Origin: Calycina herbarum
Lineage: Eukaryota > Ascomycota > Leotiomycetes > Helotiales > Pezizellaceae
DNA length: 64,000 nt
Direction: 5' to 3'
Assembly: GCA_001414485.1 (NCBI GenBank)
Contig: LLEY01000061.1
Location: forward strand, 186,001-250,000
A program made the position numbers and the translations under genes. This document shows positions 23,201-34,117 of this stretch, piece by piece. The notes beneath the pieces are model-generated. The model ran no database searches and was not told the DNA's origin. It saw only the letters and a program-made list of their open reading frames with translations. Every line of letters starts with the position of its first letter. Position 1 is the first letter of the stretch.

Positions 23201-25645
23201 CATGTCGGTCCGGCATATTATGGCAAGATAGGAGTGCTCCGTACAGCAAGAATGCAGCGATGATGCACTCTCCTCCGGGCCTGGACACTTGCGACGAGAG
23301 GTGGTATGGGAATCCGCAATCCACGCAGGAAACAAGATCTTGTATTACCCCGCAGGACTTGCACACGACCTTGCATCAGGAGTTCACTTTGCGATAGCAG
23401 CAAACAACCATCTGCGATGTCATCCGCAAACGAATTGGTGCCTGCCATCGCGTTTGGGAACTACCTCGAGGGCATGGACTCGTCGGTCGGCCTTGATGGT
23501 GAGCCATCGTGGCATTTCTTTCTTTGACTAATGGCTATTTTCAGCAGATACGGGAGCTTCGTATTTTTGGAACAAACCTCGAACCGCCGATTCAAAGGAC
23601 TCTATGAATATCCCAAGACAATCCTATCCTCGAAGGCCGGAGCGACCCACAAACAAAGCGAGACTGTCCTGCTCAAGTGTCTATCTGCTTAGACCAACCC
23701 TCCGAGGAGAAATGCCATGTTATTTCTTTCTTCTGCAGGAACGGCCTATTCCATGACTTCACACCCCCAAGCTCTCATACGACGGATACGAAAGCAACAA
23801 TTGGAATGTGCTTTGGCGACGTCGAAGACAAAGCTGTCCGAAAGGGCTCTTGGTCTGACTTGATATGACCTGAGTATATTCCGAGGCACTGTACGGAGTA
23901 TCCTTCCCAGTGTTTGTGATAGGGAGCTCCAACAACAAGACATTTGAGTAGCTGTCTTTGGTATGCTGTTCGTAGGAGTTGGGTTGGCTAGGGATGTCGT
24001 CCCGTCCAAGCATCAAGATGATGACTGCAGATAGTTTAGTTTAGGTCAGGGCTTCTGTCGACCGATTTGCAACGCTCGAGTAGACAGATGATAGCATGCC
24101 ATGTACATGCAGTCAGCCTTTATTTCCATGCTTCTTCTGTTCTTCTGTTCTTCTGTTCTGTTCTCCTGTCTCGGGAGGAGGTTGGCTGCTACCTATGAAA
24201 TGCGGGGAATCTTAATTGGGAACCATTAAGAGTCCATCACGCTGGGGACTACTGCCCGTACATAAAATAAAGAGATAATGCGATACTCATATTCCTCCAC
24301 TGATCTCCCTCCCTCCTTGTGTCATGGTGCCATGTTCCGAGATATCCGACCAATCTTTCCGATTTATCTGATCAGAGCTGACCTGCGCCGCACGACTGCA
24401 TTCTGCATTCCTGAGGCTGGGAGACGGACGGGTCAGCTCTCAAATACGGAGCGGAGTACGCGGATTCTTTCTAGAAGCTTTGGAAGGCGGCAAAGAAGAC
24501 TTCGAAGACTCCAACGCAATTTATCTCATATCGCCCGCTCCCGGCTCTCCTGCAGGACTTGGGCCTATCAAGACCGATTACGGCTTCACCAGAGCCCTGC
24601 CAAAGCTCCAGAAGCCTGCTAGTGCGCTGCGCTGCGCTGCATCTTGCACCTCTTGACGGCAGGAGTTTAGGAGTTTAGTGTTAGTGAAGCTTCTCCTCCC
24701 CGAAAGCCAGTCCAAGTCCCAGGTGTGGTGTGGCGTGCAGCGCTGCGACTCGACGACCCTCCCTCCCGTGGCACTTAGGTAGCTTCTCCTCACTCAATCC
24801 CTCCACCACCATCGCTCCTTACCCAACACACCCTACCCTACCCTCTCTCCTTTCTTCAATCTCTCCACCAGAAACATTCGTAGGAAAAACAACAACACCA
24901 CCACCACGCCGACCCCCACCCACATCTCCAATCCTCATCTCATCACATCAACCTCTTTTCCCGGGTCTTACGCCTCCGACGGCGTAATGTGGTAGTGCAA
25001 ACGTTGCACCCCTGGTTTGCGGCCTGGATTCGGATTCGATTGCCTGTGCTTTCTTCTCGTTCTGAGCCGACTCGAGTTCCATGTTACCAGAATTCCAGTC
25101 GTACCAACGTAGTTCATCTCCCACGGCCTCCTCAACATCTTCAACTGAGGAGAGACCAGAACCCCCTTCCCGAAACCCCTGTGTGCGATTAATCCCCGCT
25201 TCTCAGCTCCTCATCGTTGGCCTCAATTCTTATCCAACGACCTACACCTTCCAACCCTTTCCCAGCACAGCCCATGCATCGCGGCCTCGCACACCTTCTG
25301 CAATCCTCGACCTCGACGATCACTTCCCCATACCCTCGAACGACACCACATTCCAGAACCCCTGAATCCCACGAGTACATGCGATAACATTTCCTCGACC
25401 GATTTGCGACTTGCATTTTTTCTCGAATCCCCTCCTTCAGACACCTCTCCCTCTCTGTGACGATATTCTGACTCGTCTGAAAAGTCGTTGCGCTCCAGAC
25501 ATCAGTGCGACGCGGGAATTTCTTCTACAGATCGCATCGATCGCCTTGGTCTGGAATCAATTATTCACGAACGAGATTGGCCGATTCGATAATTCGGGCG
25601 GCGAGAGGGCGATAGGCATCCTGCGCCGCCGTGCGCGAAGCGATA
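18622..25645. other. 7-kb gene-poor region and long leader of the phosphodiesterase gene
   Basis: I find no supported protein gene. 18622-19260 is T/G-rich and fits a 3'UTR or terminator region. 19700-21000 is AT-rich with a TA/GA microsatellite. 21800-24750 has near-genic base composition and many short ORFs on both strands, none with recognisable domains; a Cys-containing 157-codon minus ORF at 22893-23366 is the longest. 24780-24990 is C/T- and CA-rich, typical of a fungal promoter and long 5' leader, and carries several short upstream ORFs before the PDE start. Confidence 0.45.
20243..20277. repeat. compound (TA)n(GA)n microsatellite
   Basis: Eight TA units run straight into about ten GA units, followed at 20312-20327 by a GAAA-type run. 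Simple replication-slippage repeat in AT-rich intergenic DNA. Confidence 0.9.
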
Positions 25646-28600
25646 ATGGAATACGCTGCGTGCAATGTGGTGTATGTGGATCGCACAGCGCAGGAGGACA
25701 GACTGGTGAAGAGACACGAGACGCCAACAACATATCCTGCCATCAATGTGCAGAATCACGAAAATGGGAATGCGACAGCACCCAGTCCCGTGGACGGCAA
25801 TTTGAAGACTCTGCTGGGGACATTTAGTGAAGGTACAACAGCAACCCCCCCATATCAATCAAGCTTGACAACTGACAATATGCAGTCCACGTATGCACAA
25901 CGGGCAAGTCTTGTGTATCAAAACTATCCGAGTTGAATCAATCATCGATTGTCGAATTAATACCCACTCTCGTCCTGATCGATATCCCATACGAAGATCA
26001 ATTAGGAAGCAAGAGACCCACGAGGGAGATTCGAACACCTTCGCCGAGCTCAAGGGAACAAATCGAACCTTCCTTCGACGGACATGTGGATTCGGAGGAT
26101 CAGGAATATGGGTTAGGTTTATTACAATGGATAGTATCAGAGATACAATACCAGAGCCTCTCGAAGCTTATTGTTCCAGTGGCATTGGTTACCATTCCGG
26201 ATCATGACGAAGAAAGAGGGCGAACAGGCTCACGAGATTCCAGGGAAGGATATCTCAATCTGGATCCTTTCGCGTCTGTGTCGAAGAAACGCAAAGCGGC
26301 CGTCACTCCATTGGATCAAGTGCGAACAATGCGATATCTTGATGTTGGAGCTGTAGACGTATTAACGAGTCCCCTCTTGCAAGATCGGTTACCCAGTCTG
26401 GCTGTTCACGCATATCGAGCTCATAAGGACGCCTCCAAAGAACAGAGAGCATTACTGGAATTGAAGAGGGGTAGGAAACGATCATGGGTTGGCGTAGATG
26501 ACCAAAAACCATATGCATATTTAAGAGAAGCTATGGTATCAGGGCTAATGGATGGGATCTGCAAGGTTGGAGGAGAGGATGAACCATTTAGCTACAACAG
26601 AATAGCTGTGGCCTTGGATCGACGAGAGAAGATTGCTTCAGCGGTTGGGTCCTGGTCTTTTTCTGCGCACGATTTCACAGACGATGAACTACTTCATGCA
26701 GCTTTACTAATGCTACAACATGCCCTTGCGATGCCAGAATTAGAGCGGTGGCGGATATCGACAGGTAAGAGAGCTCCTTTTGTGGTTATGTTTCGGATAA
26801 TATGTGTGATGCATATGCTGACACCCGACGCAGAAAACCTCACAGGTTTCTTAGTGGCAAGCCGATCGGCGTACAATGCCTTTGTCCCGTATCACAATTT
26901 CCGCCATGTCGTCGATGTCTTACAAGCAATCTTCTTCTTTCTAGTTCAGCTTGGGAGGTTACCACCATTTCCAGAATCCACAACTCACGAGAAACAAGAG
27001 CCCTCGCCGATTGCGGCTCTCATCAGACCTTTCGATGCTCTCACGCTGTTGATTACTGCTATCGGTCACGATGTCGGACATCCTGGTGTCAACAACGCCT
27101 TCCTCGTTACTCTAAATGCACCGCTAGCTCAACTGTACAATGATAGATCGGTTCTGGAGTCGTTTCATTGTGCTGCCTATTCGCAAATATTAAGACGCCA
27201 CTGGCCAGCAGCTTTCCAAGGAATTGAGATGAGACAGCTGATGATTAGTTCGATTCTAGCTACCGATATGGGGCTTCACTTTGACTACATGAAAAAAATG
27301 GGCTGGATGCAAGAGAAACTTCATGAGAATGGTGGGACTGATGGTTGGGATGGCAGGCTTATCGATGACCAACGAACTCTCGCCTGTTCTCTCTTGATCA
27401 AATGTGCTGACATCAGTAATGTGGTACGTTGCATAGTGTTTCTATGATGATGGTGGCTCTATACTTACATTTATAGGCTCGAAAATACGATGTAGCAGCT
27501 CAATGGACCATGATTTTGACCGACGAATTTGCTCGCCAAGCTACTATGGAATCGGATCTTGGTATTCCTTCAGCCCTTTTCGCAGCACCAGTACGAGAGA
27601 TTGTGGAACTTGGAAAGTCCCAAATCGGCTTCATGAATATGTTTGCCATTCCATTATTTCAAGGTGTCACTGATGTTATGCCAGCAATGGCTTTCTGTAT
27701 TGAGGAATTGCATAATAATCAAGCCATGTGGGGTAAGAAGATCTCAGAGGAGCAAGCAAGATTAAGGACGGATAGCGAAGACTCGGTCATGACCGATGGC
27801 ATGTTTTCCCCGCGAACAATGAGCGTAGCACAACCTTCGGAGTCTCATCACCAAAGACCAACAGGCAACGCCACATTATTACCATCAGACGCCGATTTTA
27901 GAAAGGCCCTTCTCACCAAGAACTCCTTTGCGCCAACAAATGGTATTTTAAGCGAATCCCCTGAATCCGAGGAACCACCCCATCACTCGATGCGCAATTT
28001 TTCAAGGCCCGGAAGTATGGCAAGGAATTCTGGGACAGGCTCACAGGACACCATCGAATCACCACCCTCACAATTGCAACTTAGCTACGCTACTGCCAGT
28101 GCTCCTGGGTTTGTAGAACATCCGAGCAAATCTACAGATATGTTACCTAATGGTAAACATGTCAATGGTGTGACTGTTTCACCCTCACTGGTGACAGACC
28201 CCGTGATCGTGGATCCTCCAACGCCCGAAGAAAGCAAGCAAGAACCTTCGGAAAAGCAGCGCAGCAGTGATGGGACAGAAGCGAGCAGTTCCGCTGCAGG
28301 AGACTGGGCGAGCCAAGCAACAAGTGCAACGACCAGCAAAATGCCACTCTCACCAAGTACGCAAGGTACGAGCATCACAAGTCAGGATTCCGTTGAAAAA
28401 GCATCGCTTATTCAAACGCCTACAGGGAGTCCGGTTGGGAATCGAAGGGCTGAATGTTCTACGACGACGACGACGAATTCTGATGTTGATGGTACCAGTC
28501 CCGAGACGCCAGAGGGCAAAAGTGGGCTGGTTATGGAAAAGGTTCGAAGTCTGAAGAAGAAACCGAGTCGATTTCGAATGGACAAACTCAATTTTTGGAG

Positions 28601-28709
28601 ACGGAGTAAGAGTGCGAGTCCACCGGTGCCAGTGCCGGATTTACCACGGACTCATCGACGGACGGGAAGCCAGGAAGAAAGCACCCCTCGAGCTTCGGAT
28701 CACTGTTGA
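25646..28709 (+). CDS. pdeH: class I 3',5'-cyclic nucleotide phosphodiesterase (HD-type, cAMP PDE)
   Basis: Hydrolyses cAMP (and possibly cGMP) to 5'-AMP, damping PKA signalling; cytosolic or peripheral. Predicted 962 aa from exons 25646-25832, 25886-26764, 26834-27423 and 27477-28709. Splicing joins GTFSE to VHVCTTGKSC, RWRIST to ENLTGF, and CADISN-V to ARKYDV, as the family requires. Catalytic domain at ~340-640: proton-donor and metal His in YHNFRHVVDVLQ, signature HDVGHPGVNNAF near residue 433, metal Asp in LIKCADISN, and the glutamine-pocket region SQIGFMNMFAIPLF. The C-terminal ~320 residues are Ser/Thr/Pro-rich and disordered. The start MEYAACNVVYVDRT matches the usual family N-terminus. 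Intron 2 (69 nt) is a multiple of three with no stop, so its retention would insert 23 residues. The symbol is by class, not by alignment. Confidence 0.92.
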
Positions 28710-31700
28710 AAGTCGCATTTTTGGAAAGGTCCATCAACACAAAAGGGTGATCGTGTCAACACGCTTCGACAAAAAGCTCGGAGTGTTGCCACCCGAGTAT
28801 ATCCATGCTTCTTTCTCATCGACGAAGAGGGAACATGGATATTGTAGGATTATTGCATGCATGCTTGCCAGCATTTTGGATGATATTATATCATTTGCTT
28901 GCATTTGTATATTGTACACAACATACGCAAAGGAAATTGGCCGAAAAGAGGATTCGAACCGCCTCTTTCAAGGCTTGATTTTGGTTTGGCTATTTTTCTA
29001 TTTGGCTGGTCCGTCGCGGCATGCAAACATTGGCGTTCTCTTTTTTTGGGGTATATTTTGGGGACAAATTAGGTTTCTTGGATTCTCGCAAGGAGGTTTC
29101 GATTCAGAACTTGTGATAGGGGAAATTTTTTGTTGTTATTGTTTAATTTTTCAACCGAGAGGGAGTGTTGAAATGGCGTTGGGGATGTTTGTTGGCTGGC
29201 TTGGTGGGGAAATTCTTTCTTGGGGGTGTGATAAGGCAATGGGGAGGAAATTGGGTTGGAATGAAAGGATAGATGGATGGGAGGGGCGAAGTGATCTTTT
29301 ATTTTCACTCTGACCTCGGGTATACGGTATGATTTGATGAATTTTTTGGATGGGTGGGGATAAAAGATATGTTCATGAGATGATGGATGGAAGGGTTATC
29401 AGACCTACGATGGTGAAGGAGGGGAACTTTGTTTATAGGATGAGAGGAGAGGAGAGGGGGTGACAGACGCGAAGGTGAGATGGAAGGGGTGTTGTTCTCC
29501 ATCTTTCATACTACTTATATATCTATTAGATTAGCTGGATTAGCTATCTATCTATTTTGAGCCACCTAGCTACGTACCTAAGCTACTGCTTCATACCTCT
29601 TGTTTCCTTTCTACTTTGACTGGAGCCTTTTTAGGTGTCTGGACACACGGATTCTTGCATTTTGTTAACCTGCGACAACAGTGCTGGGATAGGAGATAGT
29701 AAGAAAATGAGGAGGGACTGGGGCAAGTTCGATTTCCAAAACTTAAATTGCCTTGTCGACTTCTCCGATCTGATGGTTCCTGATTCCGAGGCCTCGTGTG
29801 ATGTGTAATCAGAAGTAGGGGGATCAAAGTTCACTTTCCTTGCGCTTTCCTTTGGGGTGTTGTGGAGTTAGACAGCTATGCGTTCCCCCCGCGCCCCCTC
29901 TCTCTCTCTCTTAATCCACTCTCAAACGGGTATTAATGTCATACTAAAATGGTTAGCAAAGAAGCATCTTCTTCCTTGGATACTTTTTGTCGGTTTACCT
30001 TGTGTTTTTGGATTGAAAGAAAGCCAAGTGAAGGAAGGGGTGGAGTGGAGATGGGGAGATTTTGGAGGGAAGTATCGTTTGTTTTTGTTGATACTTGGAG
30101 TGTGGAAATAAAGATATTAGGGGGGGGGGAAAGGTTGAGAGCATGGATGGCCACCACGCTGGTGATCAGCTGTTTGGGAATAAGATGTTTATATGGTGTT
30201 TAATCACGCAGACAATATTTGAGAATGAGGAAGGAAGGCACGAATCATGTTTGGGTAGGAGGATGTCGACCTACCTTACGGATGTTGAGCAACAGGAAGA
30301 GGAACACGCGACTCGCCTTGTGGTTGTTTGGGGCAGAGTGTCGACTCGACCTTGTACAGAAGGAAGGCGAGGAAGGCTCGACTACATATGGAGAAGGAGA
30401 AGCGATGCAAGCCAGATTTATGGCTTCCCAGCTGGAGAAGGTCCCGTCGGCACCCATGAGAGAGTGAGGAAGGGACGACAGGTGTGTTGTCGACTCTCGA
30501 GCGCGCGCCAGTCAACCAAGGAAGGAACGACCAAGACCCAACACCCCAACTCAAAATCTTCAAAATAAAATCCTCGCGCTCCCCCGTCTCTCTCTTTAAC
30601 ATTCAAACTTCCATTTTTTTCTCTCTATCAATAACACACCCTATCTCTATTACCCTAAACCTAGGCAAGACACTTACTATTACTTATCCCCCTGACGGTT
30701 GAAGCATCGATAAGACTGTTCCATCAACGAACACCACGTTGAGAAGTCACAGCCTCTTCCTCATTGGCACTGTGGCGAATGGTTATAGGTTCAGTTTCAA
30801 GGGGTGATGGTGTATGGGTTGGGAGACTCTATCTATCTACCTATGCCATTCTTCTGCTTCTTTCGGTGGCTTGTGATTGTTGGGAGGGAGGTGTGTGGAT
30901 GGTATTTTTGGAGAGTTTTCAGTGCCTTTGACAAACCCAGAACAGACATTTTCTCATTTCGTTGGGACAGATTCAATGCGAAAGAGCCTCGGGAGTACTA
31001 GGAGAATCACCAAGGCATGTTCAAAGTACCTTATGGCCATGTCACACTTCAACACCCCTCTTTCGTTCTACGATCTCGACGTTCCGGCTTGCTTTATGGC
31101 AAACTCCCTCACACACGATTCCTCTTTTTCCAACGTGCGCCTCCTAAAAGAGCACTTCCATTACTATACTAAGTACGCCCTAGTTAAACGAAACCCTCGC
31201 TCAAATCGATTGTTCTACCTCCATCAATTCGAACACTCGCGTAGTCCGCAGAACATCACCTCGCACTGCGACACTAAAACAACACTGCACTAAGTCAAAG
31301 TTACCTCACGTCTCATTCCGTAATTCACATCCGACCAATTAATCAAGCAACAGTTGGTAGTGCACTACGCTGTGTAGCGAGAAATGCAGTCGCTCCACCG
31401 CGGTACTTGGTACCACATGTCCTAAGAGCTCCTAGCTATCTTCCGCTCCGCGGACACCTATTTGGTAACAAAACAAGCCCTCTCAAGTCCATGAACGCGT
31501 CCTGTTTCTTCCCTCCACGGAGCCCATGTCTTCGAACTCCTCTACCTCTATTCGCTGCGTCGAAGCACATCGACGAGCATACTCGCTCTTTCCGCTAATT
31601 TATTGTTGCTATAGCAACAGTCTAGCATCAGTTGCCCTATTTCTAGACCACCCCCTCCCCGTCGAGGGAAGTGTATGCGACAGGGAAACAAATTCGCAGG

Positions 31701-32614
31701 CACGGGTTAAAGTGAACTCGAGCATCTCGAAGAGAACAATACTATCCCTTCCAGCTTTTTGGAAATCGACACTTCAAAACCTACACTTGAAGTAGAAGCT
31801 TTCGGGTCATAAATGGCCCATTAAGCGACTTTACTTGAGGGTTACAACTTTGTTTATCACATTCTCCACGGAGTTGACCATCCTTTAGAGCGATTATAAG
31901 ACCAGACGCAAGCCAACCTTGAAATTATCAACTATATCAAGAGCGATGACGGTACGGCAGATGTCTTGGGCGACTCTTGAGATGCCCCGAGAGAGTAAAG
32001 TACTAAAGAGAAGCGACTCTGATGCTGACCTACTTATACAATTGACTACAGCCTAGCTTCGTGTATAACCCCTCTCTCTCTTTCGGGTCCACCAGTTCGC
32101 TCCTGGTATTACCATTCAAACTAGGTGCGTTCCACCAGGAATTTTGCCAAGGTCAACCTTTTCTCTCTTTAACTCCCAACGCTCGGTATCAAGTGGAGAT
32201 GAATCCAATAACATTTACTACAATTCCAACCAACGGATACAACTAGTACGGTAAACAGGTGTCGCCTTTGCCATTCAGTAGTCACAAAAATAATAGCGCG
32301 ACAAGTAAGAAACCTGGGCTTTGCTCCGAGTACACCTGCAGTTTTCTCAATAGTATGTCTCAACCACAAAGGCCCTTCGTGCAATTATGTTTTTATCGGA
32401 TAGAAAGAGAACAATTCAGGGTTTACTTGGGCCATAAATTTAATACTTAAATAGCACCAGTGCTGATGATGTTACTTCGACTAAGTAGTCGACCTTACTC
32501 GAAGCAAAGCCCAGGTTTCTGACAAAAACCCAGGCTATGAGGAAATTACCACTGGGAACAATACTTTAAATAGCTACACCGTATAAGATGGTCTTCGATA
32601 AAGTATTAAAAGAC
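28710..32614. other. gene-poor region between PDE gene and MITE copy 2
   Basis: The first ~650 bases fit a PDE 3'UTR/terminator. ORFs of 60-230 codons occur but lack motifs and overlap on several frames. 29888-29912 and 30585-30625 are CT-rich blocks. Nothing resembling the missing 5' half of the aminotransferase relic (33112) could be found here. A spaced inverted repeat lies at 32308-32520. Confidence 0.4.
32308..32520. repeat. 213-bp inverted-repeat unit
   Basis: Left arm 32308-32332 (AGAAACCTGGGCTTTGCT followed by CCGAGTA) is the near-perfect reverse complement of 32496-32520, with one mismatch in 25. The 163-bp spacer is non-coding. This could be a small foldback or MITE, or the ends of a decayed element; I see no clear target duplication. 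Confidence 0.7.
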
Positions 32615-32616
32615 TA

Positions 32617-33109
32617 CAGTGAGTTGCGAATTAAGCTTCCCTTTTGACGATATAGAATTTTTCTTATTTCCTAGACACTCTTTCCCTCTTTACTTAATAA
32701 CAACGTATGTTATTATATCCCTCAGAACAGCTAATAAGAGGTCTATACCCTCTTTCTTACTCTATAAACTTTTTAGGAAGAAAACAGACACTTTTATATA
32801 TACCTAAATTTTTATAGGGTCTTAGCAAAGACTACTCAACTTACAGGGGTATGAGAAATTTTCTTACAAAAGGAGGGTTTTTTAAGAATTAACTATTATT
32901 AAGTTTATTCTTATTATACTTGCTTAGATATAGTAATAAATAGAGAGGAGGTATAAGAAGATATAGCGGTTCTTTCTAGCTAGGTCTTATATCTTAAAAA
33001 GTACTTTAGTTTTCTGTTTTCTAAAATAAATAAGGAAAAAACCTAGGAAGAAAAAAGCACGGTTTATAAAAAAAAGTGTTAAAAAGGAAGCTTAATTCGC
33101 AACTCACTG
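32617..33109 (+). mobile_element. MITE, TIR family A, copy 2 (TA target duplication)
   Basis: 493-bp element with terminal inverted repeats CAGTGAGTTGCGAATTAAGC and its complement, flanked by TA at 32615-32616 and 33110-33111. The interior aligns by eye with the copy at 4492-5003 in the same order (AATAACAAC..TATG, CTCTATAAACTTT, TTTTTATAGGGTCTT, CTTTCTAGC.AGG) with many transitions. There is no coding capacity. Its right end lies immediately beside the first recognisable codon of an aminotransferase remnant. Confidence 0.88.
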
Positions 33110-33111
33110 TA

Positions 33112-33964
33112 CACCCTTCACCTCAGCACTCGCCATAAATCCAGAAAACCTTCTACCCGCAAACCAATTGCATGTTTTGTACAGCATGAGCAAGGATTTC
33201 GGAATGGCTGGTCTCCATGTTGGCTCCCTCATCACACGAAACGACTCTCTCCGCTAGGCCATCGCTGCAAATCTGCGCTTTCACTGTCCTTCAGACCCCG
33301 CCCTCGCAATTCAAACTTCCTTTCTCGAAGGAGCATGCGTAGATGAAATCCTCGAGATGACCAGAGAGAAATTGCTGGAAGCGAGAAATTATGTCGCCAA
33401 AGTTCTTGACGATGCGGGAATCAACTACTACAAAGAATCGCAAGTGATATCCATTATCCAAGCTTACCTATATCTTCTCTTTTTTCCCCTTCTTTATTCT
33501 TCTGAAAACAAACTAACGAAGGTGATAGAAATGCCGGTTTCTTCCTCTACATTGATCTTTCTCCATGGCTTCCGGAAGCTGATACTGTGGGAGCGGGACC
33601 AAATAGGAGGGAATACGCGCTAGCGCGGAAGTTGCTTGATGGTGGTGTTGGATTCCATCCTTGTGAGGAGCATTATGAAGTTGAGGGTTGGTTTCGGCTG
33701 GTATTTAGTCATGATAAGGAGTATCTTGAATGTGGAATGGAAAGGTGAGATAAAAAATGATGGTTGGGAACAGAGATGACCTTTTTGCTAATGTTTTTTT
33801 ATAGATTGGTATCGATTCTGGAGGGTATTAAAAGAGACTCTTCTGCTCCGGAGGCTCCAAAGGCCGTTGATTCGAGCGATGAAAGCAGTAAGCGAAAGGG
33901 TAAAGGATCTGGGGCTCAACCACCACCAAAGTCCTTGAAAATTGGCTTACGTAGTAGCAAGTAG
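33112..33964 (+). pseudogene. ACC-synthase-like PLP aminotransferase, 5'-truncated remnant
   Basis: Remnant of a class I/II (fold-type I) PLP-dependent aminotransferase of the 1-aminocyclopropane-1-carboxylate-synthase-like type. Coding similarity begins right after the MITE (PFTSALAINPENLLP), runs through the PLP-lysine motif LYSMSKDFGMAGLHVG, and meets an in-frame TAG at 33255-33257. It then continues in frame (DEILEMTREKLLEARNYVAK). A GC-AG intron (33440-33528, donor GCAAGT) joins YYKES to NAGFFLYIDLSPWLPE. A GT-AG intron (33745-33804) joins GMER to LVSILEGIKRDS. The reading ends at 33964 after a Lys/Ser-rich tail. Splice sites and the catalytic Lys persist, so decay is recent. The N-terminal two thirds are absent from the window. 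A short downstream-start protein is possible but would lack the PLP site. Confidence 0.83.
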
Positions 33965-34076
33965 GTTGTACGGAAGTAGACCAATCTACTGTACTCATTG
34001 ATTTCTTGGTGTATTTGTATGACGAAACTAATGAAGGAATGAAATATCCTGACTAGCCAAAACACCCTTGTTTACT

Positions 34077-34117
34077 GACTAAAACACCTCTCTTTTGAGA
34101 AAAGGGGTGCTTTAGTC
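34077..34117. repeat. 41-bp imperfect palindrome
   Basis: GACTAAAACACC ... GGTGCTTTAGTC: arms of about 18-20 bases around TTTTGAG. Could fold into a hairpin or be a fused pair of element ends. The related half-motif ACTAGCCAAAACACCC lies just upstream at 34052. Confidence 0.75.

Noticed and set aside
22893..23366. Minus ORF with CKSCG...SCVDCG (zinc-ribbon-like start)
   Set aside because: Only one pair of CxxC knuckles near the very start, followed by text without domain features; overlapping frames equally open.
28937..28965. GGATTCGAACC, the complement of a tRNA B-box
   Set aside because: No A-box or acceptor stem at the correct distance on the minus strand; no tRNA fold can be drawn.
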